Both the position numbers and the translations under genes were made by a program. A model generated the notes under the pieces. It saw only the letters and a list, made by a program, of their open reading frames with translations, had not been told where the DNA came from and ran no database searches. A stretch of 64,000 nucleotides of DNA, from assembly GCA_028821605.1 (NCBI GenBank), contig JAPPFM010000032.1:6002-70001 (forward strand). Direction: 5' to 3'. Positions 51,834-61,167 of the stretch are shown here, piece after piece (within the stretch, counting starts at the first letter, position 1; each line of letters starts with the position of its first letter). Source of the stretch: Candidatus Poribacteria bacterium. Lineage in GTDB: Bacteria; Poribacteria; WGA-4E; WGA-3G.

Positions 51834-52877
51834 ATGTACAAAACTGCGATGTTAGGGTGTGGGGGGCGCGCCCGTGGGCACGCAGATGCGTATCGTTTCG
51901 TCAAACGCGGTAAGCTCGCTGCAATCTGCGATATGAACGAAGAACGACTCAATGGCTTCGGTGCTGACTTCGATATCCTATCCCGCTATACCGACTTAGA
52001 CGAGATGCTTGAAAAAGAGAAGCCCGATGTCCTGCATATCGTCACAAGTCCTGTGATTCCGAGTAGCAACGAACGGATCCGTTATCCGTTGATGAAACAG
52101 GCATCCGATCACGGCGTGCCAGCGGCGATTATTGAAAAACCGGCTGCTATTGAAGGCGAGGATTGGAAGCAGATTGCGGGGTTAGCAGAAGAGACGCAGA
52201 CGAAATTTGTCGTCAATACACAACTCAATTTCCACCCGAAAAACTTGGAACTAAAAAGAGATGTCGCAGCAGGACGTATCGGCGAGATTAGGTTTATTGA
52301 TGCTAGTGCACGTAGTAGATCCGCCGAGCAGGGAGGACATGTGCTACAGTTGGTGTCCTCTTACATTGACGACGCGCATCCGGTCCGGGTTCTTGGACAA
52401 ATCGCTGGCAGCGAGCATTTAAATTCTGCGGGTGGGCATCCCGGTCCGACACATGCTGCCGCTCAGGTTTTGTATGAGAACGGTGTCCATGTCTCTATTG
52501 CGTTTGGTACGGAGATGGCACAAATGGCATCCGATGACCCGGGTATCTACGGGCACAAACGTGTGCTTGTTGTCGGGACGAAGGGCTTTGTACATTGGCG
52601 TTTCAGCAGTTGGGAACGTTCAACATTGGACGGTGGCTATGAGAGCGGTCCACTGAACTACGGGGAGCAAGATGTTGTTGCACAGGCTAATTTCACCGAA
52701 GCTATCTTTGATTGGTTAGAAGATGAGAATAAGGCGCACCCGACGCATCTCAAACAGTCCCTCGTTGAGAATAACCTCATCTTAGGGATGTACCACAGCG
52801 GGATAACAAACGAGATTGTTGACCTCCCATTTGAACCACCTGATGGGTTAATGGATGCACTCCGAGAGAGGCTATAA
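51834..52877 (+). CDS. Gfo/Idh/MocA family oxidoreductase, array copy 1
   Basis: A 347-aa dehydrogenase: MLGCGGRARGHADAYRFV is the dinucleotide-binding loop, KPDVLHIVTSP and VPAAIIEKPAAIEGEDW follow with the E-K-P motif, then VVNTQLNFHPKNLELKRD and a beta-sheet domain ending NEIVDLPFEPPDGLMD. Compared with copies 2-4, the Gly/Ala-rich first loop has GRARG where the others have GRARA, and PAAIEG instead of PIAVES, so copy 1 is the most different. Probable role: oxidation of a sugar or a cyclitol. Confidence 0.9.
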   Translation: MYKTAMLGCGGRARGHADAYRFVKRGKLAAICDMNEERLNGFGADFDILSRYTDLDEMLEKEKPDVLHIVTSPVIPSSNERIRYPLMKQASDHGVPAAIIEKPAAIEGEDWKQIAGLAEETQTKFVVNTQLNFHPKNLELKRDVAAGRIGEIRFIDASARSRSAEQGGHVLQLVSSYIDDAHPVRVLGQIAGSEHLNSAGGHPGPTHAAAQVLYENGVHVSIAFGTEMAQMASDDPGIYGHKRVLVVGTKGFVHWRFSSWERSTLDGGYESGPLNYGEQDVVAQANFTEAIFDWLEDENKAHPTHLKQSLVENNLILGMYHSGITNEIVDLPFEPPDGLMDALRERL

Positions 52878-53086
52878 AACGTTAACCTACATTTTTTCCT
52901 GTTAAGCAATCTTAGGTTTTGAGGAAGTGTGGAAGAGGAGGAAGATTGGAAGAAATACCGTGTTTGCTGTCTTCCGAACTTTCAGACTTCCAACTTTCCA
53001 ACGCAATTGGGACTGCAAAACTTGAATGTTAAGACTTATACTTGCTTAACCCATTTTCGCTAATAGTATTTTAAGGAGATATTTTT
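52878..53086. repeat. Spacer duplicated with the dehydrogenase gene (copy A)
   Basis: This 209-bp spacer is almost identical to 54131-54337. It contains GGAAGTGTGGAAGAGGAGG and the complementary CTTCCAACTTTCC stretch, and ends in AAGGAGA-type ribosome-binding sequence. It moves together with the gene as one duplicated unit. Confidence 0.85.
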
Positions 53087-54130
53087 ATGTATAAAACTGC
53101 GTTCTTAGGGTGTGGGGGTCGTGCCCGTGCGCATGCAGATGCCTACCGCTTCGTCAAACGCGGTGAAATCGGCGCAATCTGCGATATGAATGAAGAACTC
53201 CTCAACAGTTTCGGAGACGACTTTGGAGTTTCGTCGCGTTATACCGACTTGGACGAGATGCTTGCAAAGGAGAAACCGGATGTGCTTCACATCGTCACTG
53301 CCCCGGTGCTGCGCGGGACCAATCAACGTATTCGGTACTCACTGATGAAACAGGCATCCGATGCGGGTGTTCCAGCAGCGATTGTGGAAAAGCCGATTGC
53401 CGTTGAAAGCGAAGACTGGAAGCAGCTTGCCGGATTAGCGGAGGAGACACAAACGAAGTTTGTCGTTAACACACAACTCAACTTCCACCCGAAAAACTTG
53501 GAATTGAAGCGAGATGTCGCAGAGGGCAGGATTGGTGAAATCAAGTTCATCGATGCCAGTGCGCGCAGCACCCCTGTCGATCAGGCACCTCATGTGTTAC
53601 AGCTCGTTTCGTCCTACATCGACAACTCGCGTCCGGCGCGAGTGCTCGGGCAGGTTTCTGGTGCTCAGGATTTGGATTCCACGCAGCCTTCCCCTATGCA
53701 CGCTGCTGCGCAAGCGCTATATGAAAACGGGCTTCACGTCTCTCTTGCATTCGGGACAGGTGTAGGGCAGAAAGTGCCAAAAGAACCGGATGCGGGGAAT
53801 CACACCCACAAACGCGTCTTTGTCGTTGGAACGAAAGGATTTGTGCACTGGCGGTTTAGCAGTTGGGAACGCGCAACACCGGAGGGGGGTTACGAAAGCG
53901 GTCCGCTCGACTATGGAGAGCAGGATGTCGTCGCACAGGGTAACCTCACCGAAGCCGTTTTCGATTGGTTAGATGATGAGAACAACCAGCATCCGACACA
54001 TCTCAAGCAGTCGCTTGCAGAGTTTAACCTGCTTTTAGGAATTTACTACAGTGGTGTAACAAATGAGATTATAGATCTACCATTTGAGCCGCCCGATGGA
54101 TTGATTGATATACTCCGGGAGAGGCTATAA
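53087..54130 (+). CDS. Gfo/Idh/MocA family oxidoreductase, array copy 2
   Basis: A 347-aa paralogue of copy 1 with the same motif order (FLGCGGRARAHADAYRFV, IVEKPIAVESEDW, QLNFHPKNLELKRD, LPFEPPDGLID). A two-residue-longer loop near residues 222-232 (TGVGQKVPKEPDA) separates it from copy 3. Start at ATG 53087 behind AAGGAGATA. Its substrate is unknown. Confidence 0.9.
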   Translation: MYKTAFLGCGGRARAHADAYRFVKRGEIGAICDMNEELLNSFGDDFGVSSRYTDLDEMLAKEKPDVLHIVTAPVLRGTNQRIRYSLMKQASDAGVPAAIVEKPIAVESEDWKQLAGLAEETQTKFVVNTQLNFHPKNLELKRDVAEGRIGEIKFIDASARSTPVDQAPHVLQLVSSYIDNSRPARVLGQVSGAQDLDSTQPSPMHAAAQALYENGLHVSLAFGTGVGQKVPKEPDAGNHTHKRVFVVGTKGFVHWRFSSWERATPEGGYESGPLDYGEQDVVAQGNLTEAVFDWLDDENNQHPTHLKQSLAEFNLLLGIYYSGVTNEIIDLPFEPPDGLIDILRERL

Positions 54131-54337
54131 AACGTTAACCTATATTTTTCCTGTTAAGCAATCTTAGGTTTTGAGGAAGTGTGGAAGAAGAGGAAGGTTG
54201 GAAGAAATGCCGTGTTCGCTGTCTTCCGAACTTCCAGACTTCCAACTTTCCAACGCAATTGGGGCTGCAAAACTTGAATGTTAAGACTTACACTTGCTTA
54301 ACCCATTGTCGCTAATAGTATTTTAAGGAGACCTTTT
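54131..54337. repeat. Spacer duplicated with the dehydrogenase gene (copy B)
   Basis: The 207 bases match 52878-53086 almost throughout, differing at scattered positions and by a few short indels. The spacer after copy 3 (55376-55490) is different, so that duplication has another history. Confidence 0.85.
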
Positions 54338-55375
54338 ATGTATAAAACAGCGTTCTTAGGATGTGGCGGTCGCGCCCGCGCACATGCAAGTGCCTACCGT
54401 TTCGTCAAACGCGGCAAAATCGCCGCAATCTGCGATATGAATGAAGAACTCCTCAACAGTTTTGGAGATGACTTCGACGTTTCCTCACGCTACACCGACC
54501 TTGATGAAATGCTTGAGAAAGAGAAGCCGGATGTCCTCCACATCGTCACTGCACCAGTGCTACGTGGGACGAGTGAACGTATCCGATATCCGTTGATGAA
54601 GCAAGCATCCAACCACGGTGTTCCAGCGGCGATTGTAGAAAAGCCGATTGCTGTCGAGAGCGAAGATTGGAAGCAGATTGCGGGGTTAGCGGAAGAGACG
54701 AAAACAAAGTTTGTCGTCAATACGCAACTCAACTTCCATCCACAAAACCTTGAATTGAAGCGGGACGTCGCAGAAGGACGTATCGGCGAGATTAAGTTCA
54801 TTGATGCAAGTGCGCGCAGTACGCCCGTTGATCAAGCACCGCATGTGCTGCAGTTGGTGTCCTCCTATATTGATAACTCGCGTCCGGTACGGGTGCTGGG
54901 TCAAATCTCGGGGAGAGAGCAATTAGACTCAGCGCAGCCGTCTCCCATGCATGCCGCTGGACAAGCCATATATGAGAACGGTCTCCACGTCTCTCTTGCG
55001 TTTGGCACCGGTATGGGAACATTGGCATCGGATAGTGAGAGCACTGTTGCGCATAAACGTGTATTTGTCGTTGGAACGAAAGGATTTGTCCACTGGCGTT
55101 TCAGCAGTTGGGAGCGTGCAACCCCAGAGGGTGGCTACGAAGGCGGTCCACTGAACTATGGAGAACAAGATATTGCTGCGCAAGGCAACCTCACGGAGGC
55201 GGTCTTTGATTGGCTCGACGATGAGAACAACGTACACCCAACGCATCTCAAGCAATCACTTGCGGAGTTTAACCTCCTCCTCGGTCTTTACTATAGTGGA
55301 ATAACAAACGAGATTATTGATCTCCCGTTTGAACCACCTGATGGCTTGATGGATTCGCTTCGAGAAAAGTTGTAA
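54338..55375 (+). CDS. Gfo/Idh/MocA family oxidoreductase, array copy 3
   Basis: A 345-aa paralogue with FLGCGGRARAHASAYRFV, IVEKPIAVESEDWK, QLNFHPQNLELKRD and LPFEPPDGLMD. It is closest to copy 2 in its first half and to copy 4 in features such as HPQN. ATG 54338 follows AAGGAGA. Confidence 0.9.
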   Translation: MYKTAFLGCGGRARAHASAYRFVKRGKIAAICDMNEELLNSFGDDFDVSSRYTDLDEMLEKEKPDVLHIVTAPVLRGTSERIRYPLMKQASNHGVPAAIVEKPIAVESEDWKQIAGLAEETKTKFVVNTQLNFHPQNLELKRDVAEGRIGEIKFIDASARSTPVDQAPHVLQLVSSYIDNSRPVRVLGQISGREQLDSAQPSPMHAAGQAIYENGLHVSLAFGTGMGTLASDSESTVAHKRVFVVGTKGFVHWRFSSWERATPEGGYEGGPLNYGEQDIAAQGNLTEAVFDWLDDENNVHPTHLKQSLAEFNLLLGLYYSGITNEIIDLPFEPPDGLMDSLREKL

Positions 55376-55490
55376 ACGCTGACAGGTATAGCGGCAGGTG
55401 AGACATCATCCTGCCGCAAGTTATCCTATATTTTTCTACTAACTTTCATTTACCTTGGTTTGACATCAAAATATTAAAGGAGATATTTCT

Positions 55491-56528
55491 GTGTATAAAA
55501 CCGCAATGTTAGGGTGTGGTGGCCGCGCCCGTGCGCACGCGGATGCCTATCGCTTTGTCAAAGGTGGTAAGCTCGCTGCAATCTGCGATATGAACGAAGA
55601 ATTACTCAATAAATTTGGAGACGATTTTGGTATCTCTTCCCGATACACTGACTTGGACGAAATGCTTGAAAAAGAGAAACCTGATGTCCTCCATATCGTC
55701 ACAGCACCGGTGCTGCGGGGTAGCAACGAGCGCATCCGTTACCCGCTCATGAAACAAGCCTCGGATGCAGGTGTTCCGGCAGCGATTGTGGAAAAACCGA
55801 TTGCCGTTGAAAGCGAGGATTGGAAACAAATTTCGGGACTTTCCAAAGAGACGAAAACGAAATTCGTCGTCAACACACAACTCAACTTCCACCCACAAAA
55901 CCTTGAATTAAAAGCAGATGTGGCGGCAGGACGTATTGGTGAGATTAAGTTCATTGATGCAAGTGCGCGGAGCACACCTGTTGACCAAGGTCCGCACGTG
56001 TTGCAATTGGTGTCTTCCTATATTGACAACTCCCGTCCGGTGCGGGTACTCGGTCAGATTTCTGGTGCTGAACACTTGGATTCAGCGCAACCCTCACCGC
56101 AATATGCGAGCGCGCGCGTCCAATACGAGAACGGGCTTCATGTCTCTGTTGCGTTCGGGACAGCCATCGCCCCGACTGCGTCCGACGATCCGGTTGTCTT
56201 TTTCCACAAACGCGTTTTTGTCGTTGGGGTTAAAGGTTTCGTGCATTGGCGGTTCAGCAGTTGGGAACGCTCAACCCATGAGGGCGGTTATGAAGGCGGT
56301 CCACTCAGCTATGGAGAGCAGGATGTCATCGCACAGGGCAACCTCACAGAGGCAGTTTTTGATTGGTTGGATGATGAGAGCAAGGTACATCCGACCCATC
56401 TTGAACAGTCGCTTGCAGAGTTCAATCTGCTTTTGGGAATTTACTATAGCGGTATCACAAACGAAGTGATTGATCTCCCATTTGACCCACCGGATGGACT
56501 GATGGATAAACTGAGAGCCAAGCTGTAA
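55491..56528 (+). CDS. Gfo/Idh/MocA family oxidoreductase, array copy 4 (GTG start)
   Basis: A 345-aa paralogue beginning with GTG (55491) behind AAAGGAGATA. Motifs are as in the other copies: MLGCGGRARAHADAYRFV, IVEKPIAVESEDWK, QLNFHPQNLELKAD, LPFDPPDGLMD. Its 3' flank has no sibling spacer. It precedes the first LamG gene by about 100 bp. Confidence 0.9.
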   Translation: MYKTAMLGCGGRARAHADAYRFVKGGKLAAICDMNEELLNKFGDDFGISSRYTDLDEMLEKEKPDVLHIVTAPVLRGSNERIRYPLMKQASDAGVPAAIVEKPIAVESEDWKQISGLSKETKTKFVVNTQLNFHPQNLELKADVAAGRIGEIKFIDASARSTPVDQGPHVLQLVSSYIDNSRPVRVLGQISGAEHLDSAQPSPQYASARVQYENGLHVSVAFGTAIAPTASDDPVVFFHKRVFVVGVKGFVHWRFSSWERSTHEGGYEGGPLSYGEQDVIAQGNLTEAVFDWLDDESKVHPTHLEQSLAEFNLLLGIYYSGITNEVIDLPFDPPDGLMDKLRAKL

Positions 56529-56632
56529 GGCAGTTTCTTGCACCTTTTTCGCACGCCTATTCAAATGTCTTTTTTATCCCATGGCGAGGTCTGTGGATCT
56601 CGCCATACGCTCACTTGAATGGAGGTACAACC

Positions 56633-57361
56633 GTGTCCCTTTCAAAAATTGCGTGTCTGATCTTCTTCCTGTCTGGCGTTATCAGTCTCACAGCAAATGT
56701 CGGATTGGTGGGTTATTGGTCTTTTGACAAGGCAGACGAGGCGAACGATATGAGTGGGAACGGACACGATGGCGTTATCCGTGGAAATCCGAAGGTGATA
56801 GCCGGAAAATTCGGTGAGGCATTGGAATTCAACGGTAGCACGGACTATGTTGAGATACCCGATGCACCGGCAATTTCTGAATTGAAAGCGCTGTCTATGT
56901 CGGCGTGGATTAATCCAACGAAACTCGGTGCGTGGGTGGCGGTTGCGGAGAAGGGTATCCATCTCAACTGGAGTTACGGTTTTTTCATTGAACCTGATGG
57001 GACACTCTCCTTTTACGTCTCTACCGGTCCTGGCAACAACCTCGTCTGTTGTGTTGGCAATTTTGCGCTTGAAATTGGAAAGTGGTACCACATTTTCGGT
57101 TCCTACGACGGTAAGTCTGTGAAGGCTTACGTTGATGGAAAGCTGGAAGGCGAGATGCCGGGTAATGATGCCGTTCATATTACCGAGGGGCTACCTTTTA
57201 CGATCGGCAGTCGCAATGGTCAGAACCATTATGGTGGTGCTGTTGACGAGGTGGCGTTCTGGGATGAAGCCATCGCTGTTGAGGACGCTATGGACCCACT
57301 TCCTGTGAAACCGGGACGCAAACTAACGACTACTTGGGGCGCAATAAAAACACGACGTTAA
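56633..57361 (+). CDS. Secreted LamG/concanavalin-A-fold protein with TWG tail (GTG start)
   Basis: A 242-aa protein: signal peptide (residues 1-20), then a LamG/Laminin-G3 domain with GLVGYWSFDKADEANDMSG, NGHDGVIRGNP, a ALSMSAWINPTK strand, GKWYHIFGSYDGKSVKAYVDGKLEG and DEVAFWDEAI, as in other bacterial LamG proteins that bind sugars or serve surface structures. It ends in KLTTTWGAIK, the tail shared by the four other secreted proteins here. GTG 56633 has a perfect GGAGGT 6 bases upstream. Confidence 0.8.
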   Translation: MSLSKIACLIFFLSGVISLTANVGLVGYWSFDKADEANDMSGNGHDGVIRGNPKVIAGKFGEALEFNGSTDYVEIPDAPAISELKALSMSAWINPTKLGAWVAVAEKGIHLNWSYGFFIEPDGTLSFYVSTGPGNNLVCCVGNFALEIGKWYHIFGSYDGKSVKAYVDGKLEGEMPGNDAVHITEGLPFTIGSRNGQNHYGGAVDEVAFWDEAIAVEDAMDPLPVKPGRKLTTTWGAIKTRR

Positions 57362-57366
57362 AAACA

Positions 57367-58218
57367 ATGGGAACGAATTCTGAAAAATTTACAGAACAAG
57401 GTTACCTTGTCGTCCAATCGGTGCTAGCTGAGTCTGATCTTACCCCGTTAATTGCTGTTGTCTCTGAAGTCGTTGAGGCACGCGCTACTGAACTCTATAA
57501 CGAAGGTGTCATCCCGGATACATACAAAGAGATGTCTTTTGAACACCGTTGGCATGCTGTCCTAAAAGCGTGTGGCAGAGAAAACGAGGTCTTTGGCTGG
57601 CATACGCTTGTCTTCAGCGAAGCACTCTTTGATCTGATAACCCATCCAAAGGTGCTGGATGTCTTAGAATCCCTTATCGGAAGCGATATTCAGTTCAACG
57701 GCGACTTTTGGGTGCGTCCAAAACTCCCAAACGAAAAGTTGACGACACTCCCGTGGCACCAAGACAGCGCGTATATGCCGAACACCGAAAACGATACGCA
57801 CCTCACTGTATGGCTCCCACTCGTCGATGTCAAACCAGAAAATGGCCCCCTACAATTCCTGCCCGGAAGCCATAAATTAGGTTTACAAACCTATCACCGT
57901 GTTCCGGGTGAGGCATTCGCTGTGCCGGAGCTCTCTCCCACATCATCTGACACTGATATTCACACCTTAGAAATGAAGAAGGGTGACCTGCTTGTGTTCA
58001 ACAACCTGGTCTTCCATCGGTCGCTATTCAACCGCAGCGATATTATTCGTTGGTCGGTGGATTTTCGGTTCAGTTCGACCGGCACTTCACTGGATGGACT
58101 TTGGCACGAAGCGATTGCATGCCCTGCTCGTGAGGGCGGAACTCGGCAATGTCCAACGTCGTGGCAGACGTGGCGTGCCCAATGGGAAGCCAGTCCACAT
58201 AAAGACAGATTTGTTTAA
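57367..58218 (+). CDS. Phytanoyl-CoA dioxygenase (PhyH) family protein
   Basis: A 283-aa Fe(II)/2-oxoglutarate oxygenase: the metal motif H-x-D in LPWHQDSAYMP, the distal VFHRSLFNRSD (the second His) about 95 residues later, and GPLQFLPGSHKLG with the usual Gly/Pro features. It would hydroxylate an unknown small substrate, perhaps a sugar-derived or lipid-type one. Start at ATG 57367 chosen because the longer frame (57334) overlaps the LamG gene. It is only 5 bp from the LamG stop, suggesting an operon. Confidence 0.85.
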   Translation: MGTNSEKFTEQGYLVVQSVLAESDLTPLIAVVSEVVEARATELYNEGVIPDTYKEMSFEHRWHAVLKACGRENEVFGWHTLVFSEALFDLITHPKVLDVLESLIGSDIQFNGDFWVRPKLPNEKLTTLPWHQDSAYMPNTENDTHLTVWLPLVDVKPENGPLQFLPGSHKLGLQTYHRVPGEAFAVPELSPTSSDTDIHTLEMKKGDLLVFNNLVFHRSLFNRSDIIRWSVDFRFSSTGTSLDGLWHEAIACPAREGGTRQCPTSWQTWRAQWEASPHKDRFV

Positions 58219-58541
58219 TCCTTCAGCGAAGATTTCCGGTCTTAAAAAGAGATTATATTTTCTTTATCGAATTCACCTGTCAAAATCCTTTACTTTAGTA
58301 GCAGAACTATAGACGGGACCTATGGAATTAGACCCAAACGTTTTTCTAAAATATATTGAACTTTTTCTAATTTATTTCGTCTAATCTAATGTAATCCAAA
58401 CACGCGTTTGCGTATGAGGTTGTGAGCCGGCGTTCTGAATGCTGCATACTCAGTGAACTCATGTAAAGTTGCGGCACACATCGGTAAAAGTTGTAATGTA
58501 CACAATTTGCTGGTTCTTCAAGTAATACATAGGAGGTTACT
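58219..58541. other. Gap before second LamG gene
   Basis: About 320 bp, AT-rich, with no ORF and no clear hairpin. It should hold a promoter for the next run of genes, which I cannot place. The end (TAGGAGG) is the ribosome-binding site for the next start. Confidence 0.4.
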
Positions 58542-59300
58542 TTGTTAAAGGCGAGAGTTATAACAATTGTTCTCAGCCTGATGCTCATGTTGAGTATGAG
58601 TCTAACGGGTTCTGCTGAGATCAACGAAGACATGATTGCAGCGGCATGGCTGTTTGAGGGCGATGCCGAAGATGTGTCCAGAAATGGATTTGATGGCGAA
58701 GTAAAAGGTGGCAAGTTTGTCACAGGCAAAATCGGCGATGCGATCGAACTGAACGGCGCAAGTGACTGGGTCGAAATTCCGAAACGGATCGGCGAATTTG
58801 AAGAAATTACCTTCGCACATTGGGTCAAATCTACAGGACGCGAAGCACAGTGGCGTGTTTTCTTCAACGTCAACGGTTGGAAAGCCGGAGACATCCATTA
58901 CCAGATGCACCCGAATAATAAGGTTGAGTTCTCCATTCACAGTAATCCAGGTGGGAATGATACCTTTGCGAACTATATGTTAGCAGGGGATCAGATGGAC
59001 AAATGGGTCCACATCGCCACCGCCTACAGCGCGACGGAAAAGAAAATTCGTTTTTACGTTAACGGCGAACTCGATATCGAAAACGATTGGGGTGGAAACC
59101 CCGGAGTCCTCGACCCAGCTCGGATTGGTGACTGGGGGCAATCAAGACAGTGGGAAGGGTTGATAGACGAGTTCATTATTTTCAACACCGTTCTCGACGA
59201 AGACGATATCCAAGCGGTTATGAATGACGGTTTGGAAACAACGCTCGCTGTGGACGCAAAAGAGAAATTGGCTGTCACATGGGGCAGTCTCAAGAAATAA
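58542..59300 (+). CDS. Secreted LamG protein with TWG tail (TTG start)
   Basis: A 252-aa protein: signal peptide to about residue 27, LamG domain with AAWLFEGDAEDVSRNGFDG, VEIPKRIGEFEEITFAHWVKST, WVHIATAYSATEKKIRFYVNG and DEFIIFNTVLDEDD. The last 18 residues are LAVDAKEKLAVTWGSLKK. The start is TTG 58542, preceded by TAGGAGGT. It follows the PhyH gene by about 320 bp. Confidence 0.8.
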   Translation: MLKARVITIVLSLMLMLSMSLTGSAEINEDMIAAAWLFEGDAEDVSRNGFDGEVKGGKFVTGKIGDAIELNGASDWVEIPKRIGEFEEITFAHWVKSTGREAQWRVFFNVNGWKAGDIHYQMHPNNKVEFSIHSNPGGNDTFANYMLAGDQMDKWVHIATAYSATEKKIRFYVNGELDIENDWGGNPGVLDPARIGDWGQSRQWEGLIDEFIIFNTVLDEDDIQAVMNDGLETTLAVDAKEKLAVTWGSLKK

Positions 59301-59344
59301 CGGAGAAGTGATCACCGAATCACTTTTCCAGAGAGGAAATAAAT

Positions 59345-60187
59345 ATGTTTTTGGCAAAACGCTATCTGAATTACACATTCACTGCAGTTGCTATCATTGC
59401 TCTCGGTTTCGCTGTGATGGCTACAAGCCACGCGGCATTTGATGAAGACGACATTGCAGGGATGTGGACCTTTGAAGAAGGTAAAGGTAAAGTTGTAAAA
59501 GACCTTTCTGGTAACGGAACCGACGGTGAATTTGTCGGCGACCTGAAATGGGCGAAAGGCAAATTCGGTGGTGGATTGGAATTTGACGGTGCGGACACTT
59601 GGGTCAAACTCGGCACCAAGGGTGAAGACAAAACGTTAGCCGCCTTGGATTTCAAAGATTCCAAAGGGTTCTCAGTCCATTCTTGGGTCTATGCAGCGGA
59701 AGACCCGAATGGGAAATGTGTGATATGGAAAGGGCTTGGATGTTCGACGTGGTCGCAGTTCTTACTCGGAACCGGAGCACATGAAAACGGGCAAAATAGC
59801 ACACAGGCTGCCTTTCACATCCGTGTTGCCAACGGGGGCGCGAAACTTGAGGTCCTCGGTGATGAACTTCCTGCTAAAGAGTGGATTCATCTCGTTGGCA
59901 CATGGGATGGATCACGACTCCATGTCTATGTTAACGGCAAACTGCAAAACTCCGAGGATGCAAAAGGACCACCCTGGGCATCTCCCGAAGAGGTCTATAT
60001 CGGTGCTGATCCGGGATGTGGCAAACGCTGTCAGTGGAACGGTATCATTGATGAAGTCGTCGTCTTTGACACAGTACTCTCTGATGATGACGTAGCAAAA
60101 CTTGGTGAGGGTATTGAAGGCGCATTAGCCGTTGAAGCCGCTGGAAAAATAGCAACAACTTGGGGTTCACTTAAATCTTCCCAATAA
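59345..60187 (+). CDS. Secreted LamG protein with TWG tail
   Basis: A 280-aa protein: signal peptide (residues about 8-31), LamG domain with AGMWTFEEGKGKVVKDLSGNG, WVKLGTK, EWIHLVGTWDGSRLHVYVNGK and DEVVVFDTVLSDDD. It has four extra Cys-rich positions (GKCVIWKGLGCS and GCGKRC), absent from the neighbours. Ends LAVEAAGKIATTWGSLKSSQ. ATG 59345 follows GAGAGGAAA. It is 45 bp from the previous LamG gene, so the two are likely co-transcribed. Confidence 0.8.
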   Translation: MFLAKRYLNYTFTAVAIIALGFAVMATSHAAFDEDDIAGMWTFEEGKGKVVKDLSGNGTDGEFVGDLKWAKGKFGGGLEFDGADTWVKLGTKGEDKTLAALDFKDSKGFSVHSWVYAAEDPNGKCVIWKGLGCSTWSQFLLGTGAHENGQNSTQAAFHIRVANGGAKLEVLGDELPAKEWIHLVGTWDGSRLHVYVNGKLQNSEDAKGPPWASPEEVYIGADPGCGKRCQWNGIIDEVVVFDTVLSDDDVAKLGEGIEGALAVEAAGKIATTWGSLKSSQ

Positions 60188-60219
60188 GTATCCTTTGAGG
60201 TATACATCGTGTTGAAAAT

Positions 60220-60249
60220 GAGATGTCCACTAATTGAGGTGGGCATCTC
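60220..60249 (+). terminator. Hairpin after the LamG genes
   Basis: GAGATGTCCAC and GTGGGCATCTC form an 11-bp stem (one mismatch) with an 8-base loop. The following bases are ATCTTATAGG, a poor T-tract, so it may be only a partial terminator. The SDR gene begins 42 bp later. Confidence 0.5.
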
Positions 60250-60291
60250 ATCTTATAGGGATTATGTGAAGTGTATGAGGATAGTTGATCC

Positions 60292-61080
60292 ATGGATTTA
60301 GGACTCAGCGGAAAACGGGCAATTGTTACAGGCGGCAGTCGCGGCATTGGTAAACAATGCGCGCTTGCCCTCGCACGTGAAGGTGTTCACGTCTGTATTG
60401 CTGCCCGAACAGAAGATGTACTCAATCAAACCCTTGCAGAGCTTGAGCAAACCGATGGCAAAGGACATGCCATTGTGGTGGACCTAACCACACAAGCGAG
60501 TTGTGAAAAGGTGGTGCAGCAGACCATAGACCGTTTTGGTGATGTTGACATCCTTGTCAATAATGTCGGTGCCGCTCGAAACGCTGATATTTTAGGACTA
60601 TCGCCGAAACTGATTGATGAAGCACTTTCATTGAAAACCTACAGTTATCTGCGGATGTCACAACTGGTTATTCCGTATATGAGGAAGAATCAGTGGGGAC
60701 GAATTGTCAATATAGCAGGGTCAGCCGGTACAAGCCCCACCCGTGGAAACATACCTACCGGTGCCGCCAATATCACTATTCTTAACATCACACGAGCACT
60801 CTCCGATGCTGTCGCAGGTGACGGAATCTTAGTAAATGCCGTTTGTCCGGGATTGACGAATACCGGTCGAGCACGTACGCAGCAGGGCGCGCGTGCTGAG
60901 CGAGAAGGACGTAATGTTGAAGCGTTGCTGCAGGAGCTTGGACAAGAACTGCCCGCCGGCCGTATCGCGGAGCCAGAGGAGATTGCGAATGTTGTGACAT
61001 TCTTAGCCTCTGAGGCTTGCTCCTATATGTTTGGGAGTACGTTTTATATGGACGGTGGCAAACGCCGCGCAACCCCGTGA
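60292..61080 (+). CDS. Short-chain dehydrogenase/reductase-fold protein, atypical active site
   Basis: A 262-aa SDR: TGGSRGIG at residues 12-19 binds the dinucleotide, NNVGAAR and the C-terminal SEACSYMFGSTFYMDGG are typical of FabG-like members. The catalytic segment is unusual: in place of S-x(12)-Y-x-x-x-K it reads GSAGTSPTRGNIPTGAANI, with the Ser kept but no Tyr or Lys at the expected positions. Either it uses other residues or it has lost activity. It lies between LamG genes but is cytoplasmic, so the linkage may be positional only. Confidence 0.75.
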   Translation: MDLGLSGKRAIVTGGSRGIGKQCALALAREGVHVCIAARTEDVLNQTLAELEQTDGKGHAIVVDLTTQASCEKVVQQTIDRFGDVDILVNNVGAARNADILGLSPKLIDEALSLKTYSYLRMSQLVIPYMRKNQWGRIVNIAGSAGTSPTRGNIPTGAANITILNITRALSDAVAGDGILVNAVCPGLTNTGRARTQQGARAEREGRNVEALLQELGQELPAGRIAEPEEIANVVTFLASEACSYMFGSTFYMDGGKRRATP

Positions 61081-61167
61081 GAATAAAAAATCTATTCGAA
61101 CGAGAACTCTTGATCCAACATTAGGAAACTAAATCAACAAGAGGCTACCTTGAAGGAGGTTGTTCCG

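Noticed and set aside
51834-56528. CRISPR-like array of repeats
   Set aside because: The repeat units are whole genes with 210-bp spacers; no short repeats with unique spacers are seen anywhere in the window.
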